From Microlunatus phosphovorus NM-1 (lineage in GTDB: Bacteria > Actinomycetota > Actinomycetes > Propionibacteriales > Propionibacteriaceae): DNA of 64,000 nt. The translations under genes were made by a program, and so were the position numbers. The stretch is from contig NC_015635.1 of the NCBI RefSeq assembly GCF_000270245.1, positions 5,580,001 through 5,644,000 on the forward strand, in the 5' to 3' direction. The notes under the pieces are model-generated. The model saw only the letters and a program-made list of their open reading frames with translations. It searched no databases and had not been told where the DNA came from. Of this stretch, positions 41,124-49,475 are shown in pieces. Position 1 is the first letter of the stretch, and every line of letters begins with the position of its first letter.

Positions 41124-42467
41124 ATGCCTACCCGCACGAACCGGGCGCGTCGGTACGCCGCGCTGGACCGCGAGATCTTCGCCCTCGCGGTCCCCACCTT
41201 CGCCACCCTGGTGACTGAGCCGCTGCTGCTGATCGCCGACTCGGCCTTCATCGGGCACCTCGGCACCGACCAACTCGCCGGATTGGGGATCGCCTCGAAC
41301 CTGATCGGCATCATGATCGGGCTGTGCATCTTCCTCGCCTACGGAACCACCAGCACGGTCGCCCGGCGCCTGGGCTCGGGTGATCGGCGGGCGGCGCTGG
41401 CCGGCGGGATCGACGGGCTCGCCCTCGCCGTGCTGATCGGCGTCGTCATCCTCATCGTGTTGCAGCTCCTGTTGCCCACGATCGTGGCCGCATACGGGCC
41501 GCCGGCCGCAGTCCGCGACGCCGCGCTGACCTATCTGCGGATCGCGATCTGCGGACTCCCGTCGATCCTGGTGCTGCTGGCCGGCACCGGTGTGCTCCGG
41601 GGGTTGCAGGACACCACCACCCCACTCAAGGTGGCCGTCGCAACGAACCTGGCGAACATCGCGCTCAACGGACTGCTGGTCTATGGCGTCGGTCTGGGCA
41701 TCGCCGGCTCCGCGATCGGCACCCTGACCGCACAGACCGTCGCCGCGCTGGTCATCGCCGTCATCGTGATCCGGGGCGCCCGAACCGCCGGAGTGCCACT
41801 GGGCTTTCATCCGGCCGGGATCCTGGCCGCGGCCCGGACCGGCGTCTGGCTGATCGCGCGGACCGCGACGCTGCAGATCGCGATCACCATGACCACTGTG
41901 GTGGCCACCGCCGGCGGCGCAGTCATGTTGGCCGCCCATCAGGTGACCAGCTCGATCTGGACCCTGCTGGCCTTCGCGCTGGACGCGATCGCCATCGCCG
42001 GCCAAGCCATCATCGGCCGCCTGCTCGGTGCCGGCGACGTGGCGCTGGGCAGGGCGATGACCAACCGGATGATCGGCTGGGGCGTACTCTGCGGGATCGC
42101 CTTCGGGCTGATCACCGCCGTCGCCGGGCAGTTCGTCGCGGGTCTGTTCACCTCCGATCCCCAGGTACAGCAACTGGTGGCTCGGGTGCTGATCGTGGTC
42201 GCCCTGGTCACCCCGATCGCCGGCGTCGTGTACGTGCTGGACGGGGTGCTGATCGGCGCCGGCGACGGCCGCTATCTGGCGCTGGCGGGGGTGATCTCGC
42301 TGCTGGCATACACCCCGTTGGTGCTGACCGTCGGGTGGTCCCAGGCGGGCCTGATCTGGCTCTGGGTGGCGTACGGCGGCTTCATGCTCGCGCGGATGCT
42401 GACCCTGGTGCTCCGAGCCCGTGGCAACGCCTGGATCCGGACCGGCTCCGACCTGTCCGGCTCGTGA
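41124..42467 (+). CDS. MATE-family efflux transporter (DinF-like)
   Basis: This 447-residue membrane protein has 12 helices in two homologous halves. LAVPTFATLVTEPLLLIADS and FIGHLGTDQLAGLGIASNL open the first, and LQIAITMTTVVATAGGAVML with AHQVTSSIWTLLAFALDAIA open the second. These are the MATE/DinF signatures of cation-coupled drug antiporters. It appears to be transcribed alone, 129 bp after crgA. Confidence 0.9.
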   Translation: MPTRTNRARRYAALDREIFALAVPTFATLVTEPLLLIADSAFIGHLGTDQLAGLGIASNLIGIMIGLCIFLAYGTTSTVARRLGSGDRRAALAGGIDGLALAVLIGVVILIVLQLLLPTIVAAYGPPAAVRDAALTYLRIAICGLPSILVLLAGTGVLRGLQDTTTPLKVAVATNLANIALNGLLVYGVGLGIAGSAIGTLTAQTVAALVIAVIVIRGARTAGVPLGFHPAGILAAARTGVWLIARTATLQIAITMTTVVATAGGAVMLAAHQVTSSIWTLLAFALDAIAIAGQAIIGRLLGAGDVALGRAMTNRMIGWGVLCGIAFGLITAVAGQFVAGLFTSDPQVQQLVARVLIVVALVTPIAGVVYVLDGVLIGAGDGRYLALAGVISLLAYTPLVLTVGWSQAGLIWLWVAYGGFMLARMLTLVLRARGNAWIRTGSDLSGS

Positions 42468-42613
42468 GCGGGAAGACGGCGTGCCCGGCGTGCGGAGGAG
42501 CGATGAGCGAAGACACGTCTTTCGTCTTCGTGAAGAGTGACGACGTAGCCGGTGAATGCGCGCCGTCGTCGCGAACGGGCCAATTGAATACGCCCATCGA
42601 ATACCCTCGGCTC

Positions 42614-43432
42614 GTGACTCGACAGCAACCCGTGAAGGCCGTCCACAGCTGGGCGTTGTTTCGCGCACTCGGCTCGTTCGTCGCACCTGGTTCGATGCCG
42701 ATGGGCGGGCTGCCGACCGGTGGCGGCGGCGGCATCGCCCTGCTCGATCTGCCGGCGGAGCTGGCCCGGCGAGGCTATGGGGCTTTTCAGCTGGCCCACT
42801 TCTATCTGCCCAGCACGGAAGCGTCCTATCTCGACGAACTGCGAGCCGCGATCACCGAGTCCGGGGTCGAGCTGGAGTGCTTCCTGGTCGATGACGGCGA
42901 CCCGACCGACACAACCGGGAGCGCGCCGGGCGAGAGCTGGCTCAGTGGCTGGCTGGAGATCGCCACCATCCTCGGCGCCCCTCGCGCCCGGGTGCCGGCC
43001 GGCAAGTCCGAGCCGACCCCGTTGCGGCTGGATGCCAGCGCTGCCGTCCTGCGCCGGCTGGCTGACCGACATCGTGAGCTGCGTTTGGTGACCGAGAACT
43101 GGCTCGCGCTGCTGCCCGATGCCGATTCGGTGATCGCGCTACTGGAACGGACCGAGGACCGGGTGGGATTCCTGATCGACCTGGGCAACTGGCGTGGACC
43201 TGACAAGTACGACCAGCTTGCTCGCGTCGCGCACCTCGCCGAGACCTGCCAGGCGAAGGTGCGGGTGACCGACGCCGGTCTGGATGTCGAGGACTATCGC
43301 CGGTCGCTGACGGTGTTGGCCGACGCGGGCTATGGCGGTCCGTTGGCTATGGTCTACGACGGCCCGGACCCGGACGAGTGGAGCTACCTGGAGCAGGCGT
43401 ACGCGATCATCACCGAGGTGTTCGCCGACTGA
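42614..43432 (+). CDS. Sugar phosphate isomerase/epimerase-like TIM-barrel protein
   Basis: This 272-residue protein has AP endonuclease 2-type TIM-barrel strands: GYGAFQLAHFYLP, VELECFLVDDGDP, LRLVTENWLAL, VGFLIDLGNWRG and AKVRVTDAGLDVEDYRRSL. The Glu, Asp and His/Asp positions at strand ends suit a metal-dependent isomerase or epimerase. Substrate is unknown. GTG 42614 is chosen because TACCCT lies six bases upstream as a -10 hexamer; the frame is open further 5' but without protein-like sequence. Confidence 0.75.
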   Translation: MTRQQPVKAVHSWALFRALGSFVAPGSMPMGGLPTGGGGGIALLDLPAELARRGYGAFQLAHFYLPSTEASYLDELRAAITESGVELECFLVDDGDPTDTTGSAPGESWLSGWLEIATILGAPRARVPAGKSEPTPLRLDASAAVLRRLADRHRELRLVTENWLALLPDADSVIALLERTEDRVGFLIDLGNWRGPDKYDQLARVAHLAETCQAKVRVTDAGLDVEDYRRSLTVLADAGYGGPLAMVYDGPDPDEWSYLEQAYAIITEVFAD

Positions 43433-43438
43433 CCTGCG

Positions 43439-43993
43439 TCAGGACCTCGCCCGCCGCTCCTGGCTGCGCCGTCCGATCGTGAACAGGGTGCGGACCAAGA
43501 CCCCGAGCACGATCAGGTTCAGGATCATCTGGACGGTCACGACCAGCTTCATCGGATTGGTCGCGGCGGCGATATCCCCGAAACCGACGGTGGCGAAGAC
43601 TGTGACGGTGAAGTAGAGCGCGGTGGAGCGGTCCAGGATCTGGGTGAACGCGGCCGGATCTGCCGCAGAGAGTGACACGTAGATCCGGGCGAACATCATC
43701 AGGTAGAAGCACACGCAGAGCGCCATCGCCTCCGCCGAGCGAAGCACCGGGTGCCTGGCGCGGAGGATCAACGGCACCTGAGCACCGACCAGCGCCCCGA
43801 ACAGCAGCAGGTCGAGACCGAGCCAGGGCAGGTCCGAGCGCAAACCGCCCTCGTGAACGGGCATCTGGTAATAGATCACCAGCAGGATCGTGACTGACAG
43901 CAGCAGCCGGGCCAGCAGCCAGACCAGAGGTAGCACCTGTCCCGCCCGCAGTTGTCCCGCCCGCAGTTGGCCGGCCTCGGGCACGTCACTCAC
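43439..43993 (-). CDS. Two-pore-helix potassium channel-like protein
   Basis: This roughly 184-residue membrane protein has four helices. The final pore module contains DRSTALYFTVTVFATVGFGD, whose TVGFGD is a K+ selectivity filter (TVGYGD type), followed by the inner helix LVVTVQMILNLIVLGVLV. No RCK or nucleotide-binding domain is present. The N-terminus includes a perfect short repeat AGQLRAGQLRAGQ. GTG 43993 is preferred; a longer frame to 44107 exists. Confidence 0.82.
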   Translation of the reverse strand: MSDVPEAGQLRAGQLRAGQVLPLVWLLARLLLSVTILLVIYYQMPVHEGGLRSDLPWLGLDLLLFGALVGAQVPLILRARHPVLRSAEAMALCVCFYLMMFARIYVSLSAADPAAFTQILDRSTALYFTVTVFATVGFGDIAAATNPMKLVVTVQMILNLIVLGVLVRTLFTIGRRSQERRARS

Positions 43994-44141
43994 GTTCCAG
44001 ACTCTTCCCCCTCCGAGCCGCTCACGGCCCAAGGCGCGCCGAATCTCCTGAGTCTCGTAGGTCGGTACGGAACGGCTGTGCTGGCTGGCGATGTCGGATT
44101 TGTCCAAGTCTGCAGCCTCCCGTGCGGATCAGAATGGGTCC

Positions 44142-44522
44142 ATGACAGAGAGCACGGGCGTATCGCTGGGCATGGTGAACCTGGACTGCTCCGATCCACG
44201 CGCCGAGGCTGCCTTCTGGTCGGCGCTGCTGGACTGGGAGATTGTGATGGCCGAGGACGAGTATTCGCTGCTGAAGAGCCCGGAGTCGATGCTTCTCGCC
44301 TTCGGCAAGGTGCCCGACTACCAGCCGCCGGCCTGGCCCAACCCGCACGGCAGCAAGCAGTTCCACCTCGATCTGAAGGCCGTGGACATCGCAGCCGCCG
44401 AACGGCGCTGCATCGCGCTCGGTGCCAGCGTTCCGGAGCAGCAGCCGAGCGAGACGTGGCGGGTGCTGCTGGATCCCGCAGGTCATCCGTTCTGCCTGAC
44501 CAACGCCGCCAACTGGGGCTGA
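44142..44522 (+). CDS. VOC-superfamily (glyoxalase-like) protein
   Basis: This 126-residue protein has two beta-alpha-beta-beta-beta halves: MVNLDCSDPRAEAAFWSALL and KQFHLDLKAVDIAAAERRCI, ending DPAGHPFCLTN. Metal-ligand positions (HLDL, Glu near the end) are partly kept. Members act as glyoxalases, dioxygenases or antibiotic-binding proteins; no substrate can be assigned. It is divergent to the channel gene. Confidence 0.87.
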   Translation: MTESTGVSLGMVNLDCSDPRAEAAFWSALLDWEIVMAEDEYSLLKSPESMLLAFGKVPDYQPPAWPNPHGSKQFHLDLKAVDIAAAERRCIALGASVPEQQPSETWRVLLDPAGHPFCLTNAANWG

Positions 44523-44532
44523 GCGCGACCAG

Positions 44533-44620
44533 CACGGCCTGTGACGGCGAGCAGTGGCTGGCCGTCACCCGCTGGCGGGACGAGGACTCCTTCCAGGCCT
44601 GGCTGAGGACCTCGCCGGTC
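44533..44620 (+). pseudogene. Fragment of an antibiotic monooxygenase (IsdG-like) gene
   Basis: In one frame this reads ACDGEQWLAVTRWRDEDSFQ then AWLRTSP, matching the centre of ABM/IsdG-type mono-oxygenases (typically about 100 residues). Both ends are missing, and the sequence runs directly into the antisense end of a truncated TetR gene, suggesting a deletion. Confidence 0.4.
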
Positions 44621-45020
44621 AGGCGACGTTGGAGAGCAGCGTCACGCAGTCGCGGCGCAGCCGGTCGAGCGCCTCGGGATCCCCTCGGAGGAACCGGATC
44701 AGCTCATTCTGGAACAGGCCGTCCACCAGCGCGTACGCGAACTCGGGCGCCACGGCAGGTGCCCGCCCCATCAACTCGGCATAGCGCAGGACGATCGTCC
44801 ACACCATCTGCTGCAGCAGGTCGTCGATCCTGATGATCGTGTCGCGGAAACCATCCTCGAACAGCGACTGGTTGCGCAGGTCGTACCAGAGGCGATGCAG
44901 GGCTGCGTCGTCACGCAAGGTCGCCGCCATCGTGTCAGCGACGCGCGCCGTCAACTCCGCGCCCTCCGTCGACGTGGCGATGATGTCGTCGTATCGCCGT
45001 CGTGCGGCACCGTGACGAGG
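44619..45020 (-). pseudogene. TetR-family regulator, truncated (ligand domain only)
   Basis: This matches the C-terminal ligand-binding part of a TetR regulator: TARVADTMAATLRDDAALHR, LWYDLRNQSLFEDGFRDTII and LVDGLFQNELIRFLRGDPEA. No helix-turn-helix precedes it. Upstream the frame degenerates into Arg/His-rich sequence within 30 codons. It probably lost its 5' end in the same event that trimmed the neighbouring monooxygenase fragment. Confidence 0.6.
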
Positions 45021-45082
45021 GCGGCATGCGACCTCACCGTCGTCCGACCGCTGTCCGTGGCCACAATGACCCCTGAAATGCG

Positions 45083-45115
45083 GCACCGGCCGGCCCCGAA
45101 GGGGCCAGCCGGTGC
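45083..45115 (-). terminator. Hairpin terminator after rplI
   Basis: A 15-bp stem (GCACCGGCCGGCCCC with its complement, one G-U pair) closes a 3-base GAA/TTC loop, 33 bp downstream of the rplI stop. The U-tract is weak (ATTT), as is usual in Actinobacteria. Confidence 0.75.
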
Positions 45116-45147
45116 AATCATGCGCGTTGGCGTCGATGCGCCAGGCG

Positions 45148-45597
45148 TCAGCCCTGCGCGGTCACCGCGAGCGCGACGTGCGCGGTCACAGCATCGTGGA
45201 GCTTGACGCCCACGGTGTGCTTGCCGGTGGTCTTGATCGGCTTGACGATCTCGATGGATCGCTTGTCGACCAACGGGCCGCCGGACTTCTTGATCGCGGA
45301 GGCGACATCGGCCGGGGTCACCGCGCCGAAGAGCTTGCCGCTCTCACCTGCGCGGACGTCCAGCTGAATGGTCAGGCCCTCGATCTGGGCCCGGACCTCC
45401 TGAGCGTGATCCAGGTTGCGGATCTCCCGGGCGTCCCGGCTCCGCTTGATGCCCTCGATCTGCTTCTCGCCGCCCTTGGTCCACCGGATGGCATAGCCGC
45501 GCGGCACCAGGTAATTGCGGCCGTAGCCGTCCTTGACCTCGACAATGTCGCCGGCCAGGCCGAGGTTGTCGACAGCAGCGGTCAGAATGAGCTTCAT
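45148..45597 (-). CDS. rplI: Ribosomal protein L9
   Basis: This 149-residue protein has the conserved N-domain MKLILTAAVDNLGLAGDIVE with GYGRNYLVPRGYAI, a long connecting helix, and the C-domain GKLFGAVTPADVASAI. It is the last gene of rpsF-ssb-rpsR-rplI and is followed by a strong hairpin. Confidence 0.97.
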   Translation of the reverse strand: MKLILTAAVDNLGLAGDIVEVKDGYGRNYLVPRGYAIRWTKGGEKQIEGIKRSRDAREIRNLDHAQEVRAQIEGLTIQLDVRAGESGKLFGAVTPADVASAIKKSGGPLVDKRSIEIVKPIKTTGKHTVGVKLHDAVTAHVALAVTAQG

Positions 45598-45615
45598 GTC
45601 TGATCCCTCCTGAAC

Positions 45616-45852
45616 TCAGCGGGCCGTCGAGGCGTACGGCAGCAGCGCAACCTCGCGGGCGTTCTTGATGGCGATGGCGACGCGACGCTGCTCCTGGACG
45701 GAGAGGCCGGTCACCCGGCGAGCGCGGATCTTGCCCCGCTCGGAGATGAACTTCCGCAGGGTCGCGGTGTCCTTGTAGTCGATCTGCTGACCCGCGCGGA
45801 GCGGGTTGGCCTTCTTCTTCACCTTGCGAGGAGGTGGGGGTGTGCTGGCCAT
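45616..45852 (-). CDS. rpsR: Ribosomal protein S18, zinc-independent (C-minus) form
   Basis: This 78-residue S18 has the core [20 protein letters not shown] and NAREVALLP. The zinc-binding cysteines of standard S18 are absent: the CxxC region reads KVKKKANPL and the later cysteine position reads GLSVQEQRR. So this is the C-minus form that in several Actinobacteria is a Zur-controlled paralogue, yet here it occupies the main operon. Confidence 0.95.
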   Translation of the reverse strand: MASTPPPPRKVKKKANPLRAGQQIDYKDTATLRKFISERGKIRARRVTGLSVQEQRRVAIAIKNAREVALLPYASTAR

Positions 45853-45960
45853 TGTGGTGCTCTCCTTTCGAAAGCCCGGCGTTCGGAGCCGGAATGTGCC
45901 GTTGGTGCTGTTACTGGATGACGAGGCCCGTCGATCCGAGGATCAGAACTGATCCGACGA

Positions 45961-46578
45961 TCAGAACGGGGGCTCCTCGCTGGGGGCGGCACCCCACGGG
46001 TCGCCGCCGCCCTGATTGCCTTGACTGCCCTGGGACGGGCCGCCCTGGGCTGGAGCCGACTGTCCGCCGCCGGCATTCCAGGGATCACCGCCGTAGCCGC
46101 CCTGGCGACCGCCACCCTGGCCGCTCTGACCCTGGTTGCCGCCGTAGCCGCCGCCACCGCCATAGCCGCCGGAGTTGCCGGCATTGCCACCGCCGAAGTT
46201 CCCGCCGCCCCCACCGGAGCTGCGGGTGACCTTGGCCGTCGCATACCGCAGGGCCGGGCCGATCTCCTCGACGTCGACCTCGAAGACGGTGCGCTTCTCA
46301 CCCTCACGGGTCTCGTAGCTCCGCGACTTCAGCCGGCCCTGGACGATGACCCGCATCCCCTTCTGCAGGGACTCGGCCACGTTCTCCGCGTACTGCCGCC
46401 AGACGGCGCAGTTGAGGAACATCGCGTCCCCGTCCCGCCATTCGCCGGACTGCCGGTCGAAGGTGCGGGGGGTGGAGGCGACGGTGAAGTTGGCCACCGG
46501 GGCCCCGGACGGGGTGAAGCGCAGCTCCGGGTCCGCGGTCAGGTTGCCGATCAGGGTGATGGAGGTCTCGCCAGCCAT
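45961..46578 (-). CDS. ssb: Single-stranded DNA-binding protein
   Basis: This 205-residue protein has an N-terminal OB fold ([60 protein letters not shown]). A long Gly/Gln/Asn-rich linker ([14 protein letters not shown]) leads to the acidic tip EEPPF that recruits replication proteins. It sits between rpsF and rpsR as usual. Confidence 0.97.
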   Translation of the reverse strand: MAGETSITLIGNLTADPELRFTPSGAPVANFTVASTPRTFDRQSGEWRDGDAMFLNCAVWRQYAENVAESLQKGMRVIVQGRLKSRSYETREGEKRTVFEVDVEEIGPALRYATAKVTRSSGGGGGNFGGGNAGNSGGYGGGGGYGGNQGQSGQGGGRQGGYGGDPWNAGGGQSAPAQGGPSQGSQGNQGGGDPWGAAPSEEPPF

Positions 46579-46663
46579 GTGTGTCTCCGTTGGACGATCT
46601 TTGTTGGTTGCGGTGCCCAGCGTGTCAGTGGCCACTGACACTCGGGCGGGCTCGCCGGAGCGA

Positions 46664-46954
46664 TCAGCGGGTGTCGGGCCGGATGACCTTGGTCCGCATG
46701 ATCGACTCGTTGATCCGGAACTGGCGATCCAGCTCCTTCACGTCGTCGGGCTGGGCAGTCAGGTTGATGACCGCGTAGATCCCCTCGGACTTCTTCTGGA
46801 TCTCGTACGCCAGCCGGCGACGGCCCCAGATGTCCAGGTTGTCCACGGTGCCACCACCATTGGTGATGACGGTCAGGTATTGCTCGAGCGTCGGTTGGAC
46901 CGAACGCTCCTCGGTATCGGGGTCGAAGATGACCATGACCTCGTACGGGCGCAT
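46664..46954 (-). CDS. rpsF: Ribosomal protein S6
   Basis: This 96-residue protein has [36 protein letters not shown] and [20 protein letters not shown], which are standard S6. It is the first gene of the operon and has AGGAGGA upstream. Confidence 0.97.
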   Translation of the reverse strand: MRPYEVMVIFDPDTEERSVQPTLEQYLTVITNGGGTVDNLDIWGRRRLAYEIQKKSEGIYAVINLTAQPDDVKELDRQFRINESIMRTKVIRPDTR

Positions 46955-47099
46955 GCGCGAACTCCTCCTCCTCTGGTCTCAGCGGCCATGGGACGTCCCC
47001 ATGGCAGGAGGGCGATGCAACGACGTACGGCCTCAGGACGGCCGCGCGCCAGCGGGCAAGGTTACCCGTTGGGCCCCAGTCCGGCCAAACTCCCTCCCG

Positions 47100-47165
47100 A
47101 TCTGCTCGGGTTTGTCGGTGTCGCTCTATCTGCAGATCGAGCAGAACCGACAAGATCGAGCAGAT
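47100..47165. repeat. 66-bp imperfect palindromic repeat, copy 1
   Basis: The outer arms TCTGCTCG and CGAGCAGA, inner arms TTGTCGG and CCGACAA, and a CTGCAG centre form a long dyad. A near-identical copy, reversed in detail around the centre, lies at 48343-48408. The two flank the esterase gene. Confidence 0.7.
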
Positions 47166-47168
47166 GCT

Positions 47169-48323
47169 CTATTCGTAGACGAACAGGCTCTCGCCGGGGA
47201 AGATCCAGGACAGGCCGTCGCGGAGCCGGTCGCGCCACGACTCCCAGTTGTGGCCGTCCCGGGACTCCACGTAGTTGATCGTCATCCCCGTCTCGGTGAA
47301 CACCGGGACCATCGAGCGATTGAAGATGATCAACGGCTCATACACCCCGCAGGACATGAACAGCCGATCGGCGAACCTGGTCGGCCGGGCCCGATAGCGG
47401 TTCATGAACTTCACCACCGGATCGAACGCCGGATCCTCGCCCTGCAGCGCTCCGATGTCGGTGAACACGAACGACCCCGACTGCAGTAGCAACGAGCCGT
47501 ACGTCTGCGGATAGCGCACCGCCGTGGTGAGCGAGGCGATCGCCCCGAAGCTGGACCCCAGCAGCGCCCGCCCCGACGGATGGGCGATCAGCGGGAACTG
47601 CTCCTCCAGCTGACCGATCAGCTCCTTGGTGATCCAGCGGGCGTGCGGCCCGGAGTTCGGATACTCCCGCAGCCGCTCCCCCGGGTAGGTGAACGCCACC
47701 ACGGTCTCGGCCATGTCCAGCCGGTGGATCAGGTTGTCCAGCACGACCTTCATCGACGCGTACTCCAGATAGTCCCCGCCGTCGTGCACCACCAGCAGCG
47801 GATAGCGCTGGGTCGTGGTGAATCGTGCCGGCAGATAGAGCGTCACCCGGTTGTCCCGGCGCTGGGCCTGACTCCTGATCATCAGCTCGACCAGTTCGCC
47901 GGGTCGAGCGTCGGGGTCATAGACCGCCCAGTCCGGCACCTGGTAGCCCTGCCCGAAGCAGACCGAGGAGTTGCCCACCGGACTACGGGCGATCCGAGGG
48001 TTGAGCGGGTCGTTGAAGCGCTCCCAGTGCTCGCCCCGGCGTACCTCGATCTGGTACTCCACCCGGGAGTCCTTGGGGATCTCCAGCACCACGTACCAGA
48101 AGTCGGTGTGCTCGATCCGCCGCAACGGCAGCGGATCACGGATCCCGACCACGCGATGTCGCAGGAACACCTCGTCGGCCTGCTGCCAGGCGACGAAGGT
48201 GCACTGGTTGCCCTCGATGATCGGGAACTCGTGCTGGTCGACGAATCGCTGCAGCGCCTGGTGGTCGAGCTCCTTGCTCTCCCGGAGCCGGTTGATCGCC
48301 AGCTTCGGCCGCTGGGCTGCCAT
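47169..48323 (-). CDS. Alpha/beta hydrolase, enterochelin esterase-like
   Basis: This 384-residue protein has an N-terminal beta-sandwich (HEFPIIEGNQCTFVAWQQAD, RRIEHTDFWYVVLEIPKDSR) like the early-set domain of Fes-type esterases. The C-terminal esterase D domain has VTLYLPARF, LLVVHDGGDYLEY, the nucleophile elbow LLGSSFGAI and the His in ESRDGHNWESWRDRL. The substrate is unknown. It follows an S51-like and an ATP-grasp gene on the same strand, and the unit may make and then hydrolyse an amide or ester-linked product. Confidence 0.85.
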   Translation of the reverse strand: MAAQRPKLAINRLRESKELDHQALQRFVDQHEFPIIEGNQCTFVAWQQADEVFLRHRVVGIRDPLPLRRIEHTDFWYVVLEIPKDSRVEYQIEVRRGEHWERFNDPLNPRIARSPVGNSSVCFGQGYQVPDWAVYDPDARPGELVELMIRSQAQRRDNRVTLYLPARFTTTQRYPLLVVHDGGDYLEYASMKVVLDNLIHRLDMAETVVAFTYPGERLREYPNSGPHARWITKELIGQLEEQFPLIAHPSGRALLGSSFGAIASLTTAVRYPQTYGSLLLQSGSFVFTDIGALQGEDPAFDPVVKFMNRYRARPTRFADRLFMSCGVYEPLIIFNRSMVPVFTETGMTINYVESRDGHNWESWRDRLRDGLSWIFPGESLFVYE

Positions 48324-48342
48324 CAGGGGCCCACTTCCGCAG

Positions 48343-48408
48343 AGCTGCTCGGGTTTGTCGGCTCTGCTCGATCTGCAGATAGAGCGAAGCCGACAAGATC
48401 GAGCAGAT
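48343..48408. repeat. 66-bp imperfect palindromic repeat, copy 2
   Basis: It has the same arms and centre as copy 1 at 47100-47165. It lies between the S51-like gene and the esterase gene. REP-like elements and terminator-like structures are both possible. Confidence 0.7.
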
Positions 48409-48423
48409 TCGTGGGGAGGGCGA

Positions 48424-49446
48424 TCACGGGCCTACCCTCCGAAGGGTCACCGGGTCGGCATGCGCCGGTCGGCGGGCCGGCTGGCCGGTGGGATCGACCG
48501 GTACGCCCGGGCGCTCCTCCACGTCACCCTCCGGGCCCCTGACGATCACCGCACCCTGCCGATCCACCCAGCGCGCAGACGTCGGCAGCGGACGGCCCTC
48601 GCCCAACAGCAACCGCGACTTCTCCTCCACCAGCAGGCAGGTCCTGGGCTTGAAGCGGCGGGCAAGCAGCGCCAGCTGGTACGGGTCGTGCATCGGCAAC
48701 CTCGAACGTGGCTGGGGAAACGGCAACACACCCGGGTACGCGCCCAAGCCCTCCGCCCAGACCTCCGGCAACCGTCGCCCGGCAGGTCGGTTGGCGCCGA
48801 ACAGCACCACCCGATCCGACAGCGCCATCGCGCCGGCCGACCAGGTGATCACCGGCTCGGTGAGCATCGCCGCCAGCCCGAACACATGCATGAGATGGAG
48901 CAGCACCCCGACATGCCCGCCGGTGATCACCATGCCGGCGCTGCCCTGGCAGATCTCCCGCAACTCTCGCCGATGGGCCAGCACGTTCGGCCGCTCGCCG
49001 ATCATGATCGAGCGATAGAAGGTGTGCCGGCTGCCGGCCACTTCGGACAGATGCCAGGCATCCAGTGCCCGCAGCTGCCGGATCCCGTCGGCCACCGCTG
49101 CGGCACGCACCGCCGGCATCTTGTCCCGGCGGTTCACCTGGTCCAATGCGGCGACGGCGTGGAACAGTCGCAGCGCGTAGACCGCTTGCTGCTCCTCCAG
49201 CTCGTCGGCGAGCTTGCGCTCCGCGGCCGCGTACTCGGGATCGGTGCTGATCAGCTCGGTCCACCGCTGATAGAGCCGCAGGTTGGCCATCCTGCCCTCG
49301 AGGACGGCATTCAGCTCACCGTCCTCGCTCTCCCGCTCTCGCCAGCCGGCGTTGATCGTGGCAACGGGGCCACGGGGGATGAGCTCGGCGACCGCCGCCT
49401 TCGCGCCGGAAGTCCGCCGCTGCGGTCCAAGAACTGTGACGTCCAC
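48424..49446 (-). CDS. Peptidase S51/cyanophycinase-like protein
   Basis: This 340-residue soluble protein has a helical N-terminal half (NLRLYQRWTELISTDPEYAA, LADELEEQQAVYALRLFHAV). Its C-terminal half carries GMVITGGHVGVLLHLMHVFG and VITWSAGAMALSDRVVLFGA. The WSAGAM strand-turn matches the nucleophile elbow of class I amidotransferase-like S51 peptidases, such as peptidase E and cyanophycinase. This is a distant resemblance. GTG 49446 was chosen because the upstream ATP-grasp gene ends at 49476. Confidence 0.7.
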   Translation of the reverse strand: MDVTVLGPQRRTSGAKAAVAELIPRGPVATINAGWRERESEDGELNAVLEGRMANLRLYQRWTELISTDPEYAAAERKLADELEEQQAVYALRLFHAVAALDQVNRRDKMPAVRAAAVADGIRQLRALDAWHLSEVAGSRHTFYRSIMIGERPNVLAHRRELREICQGSAGMVITGGHVGVLLHLMHVFGLAAMLTEPVITWSAGAMALSDRVVLFGANRPAGRRLPEVWAEGLGAYPGVLPFPQPRSRLPMHDPYQLALLARRFKPRTCLLVEEKSRLLLGEGRPLPTSARWVDRQGAVIVRGPEGDVEERPGVPVDPTGQPARRPAHADPVTLRRVGP

Positions 49447-49475
49447 TCGTGGTGCTCTCGTGATCCTCTCGATCG

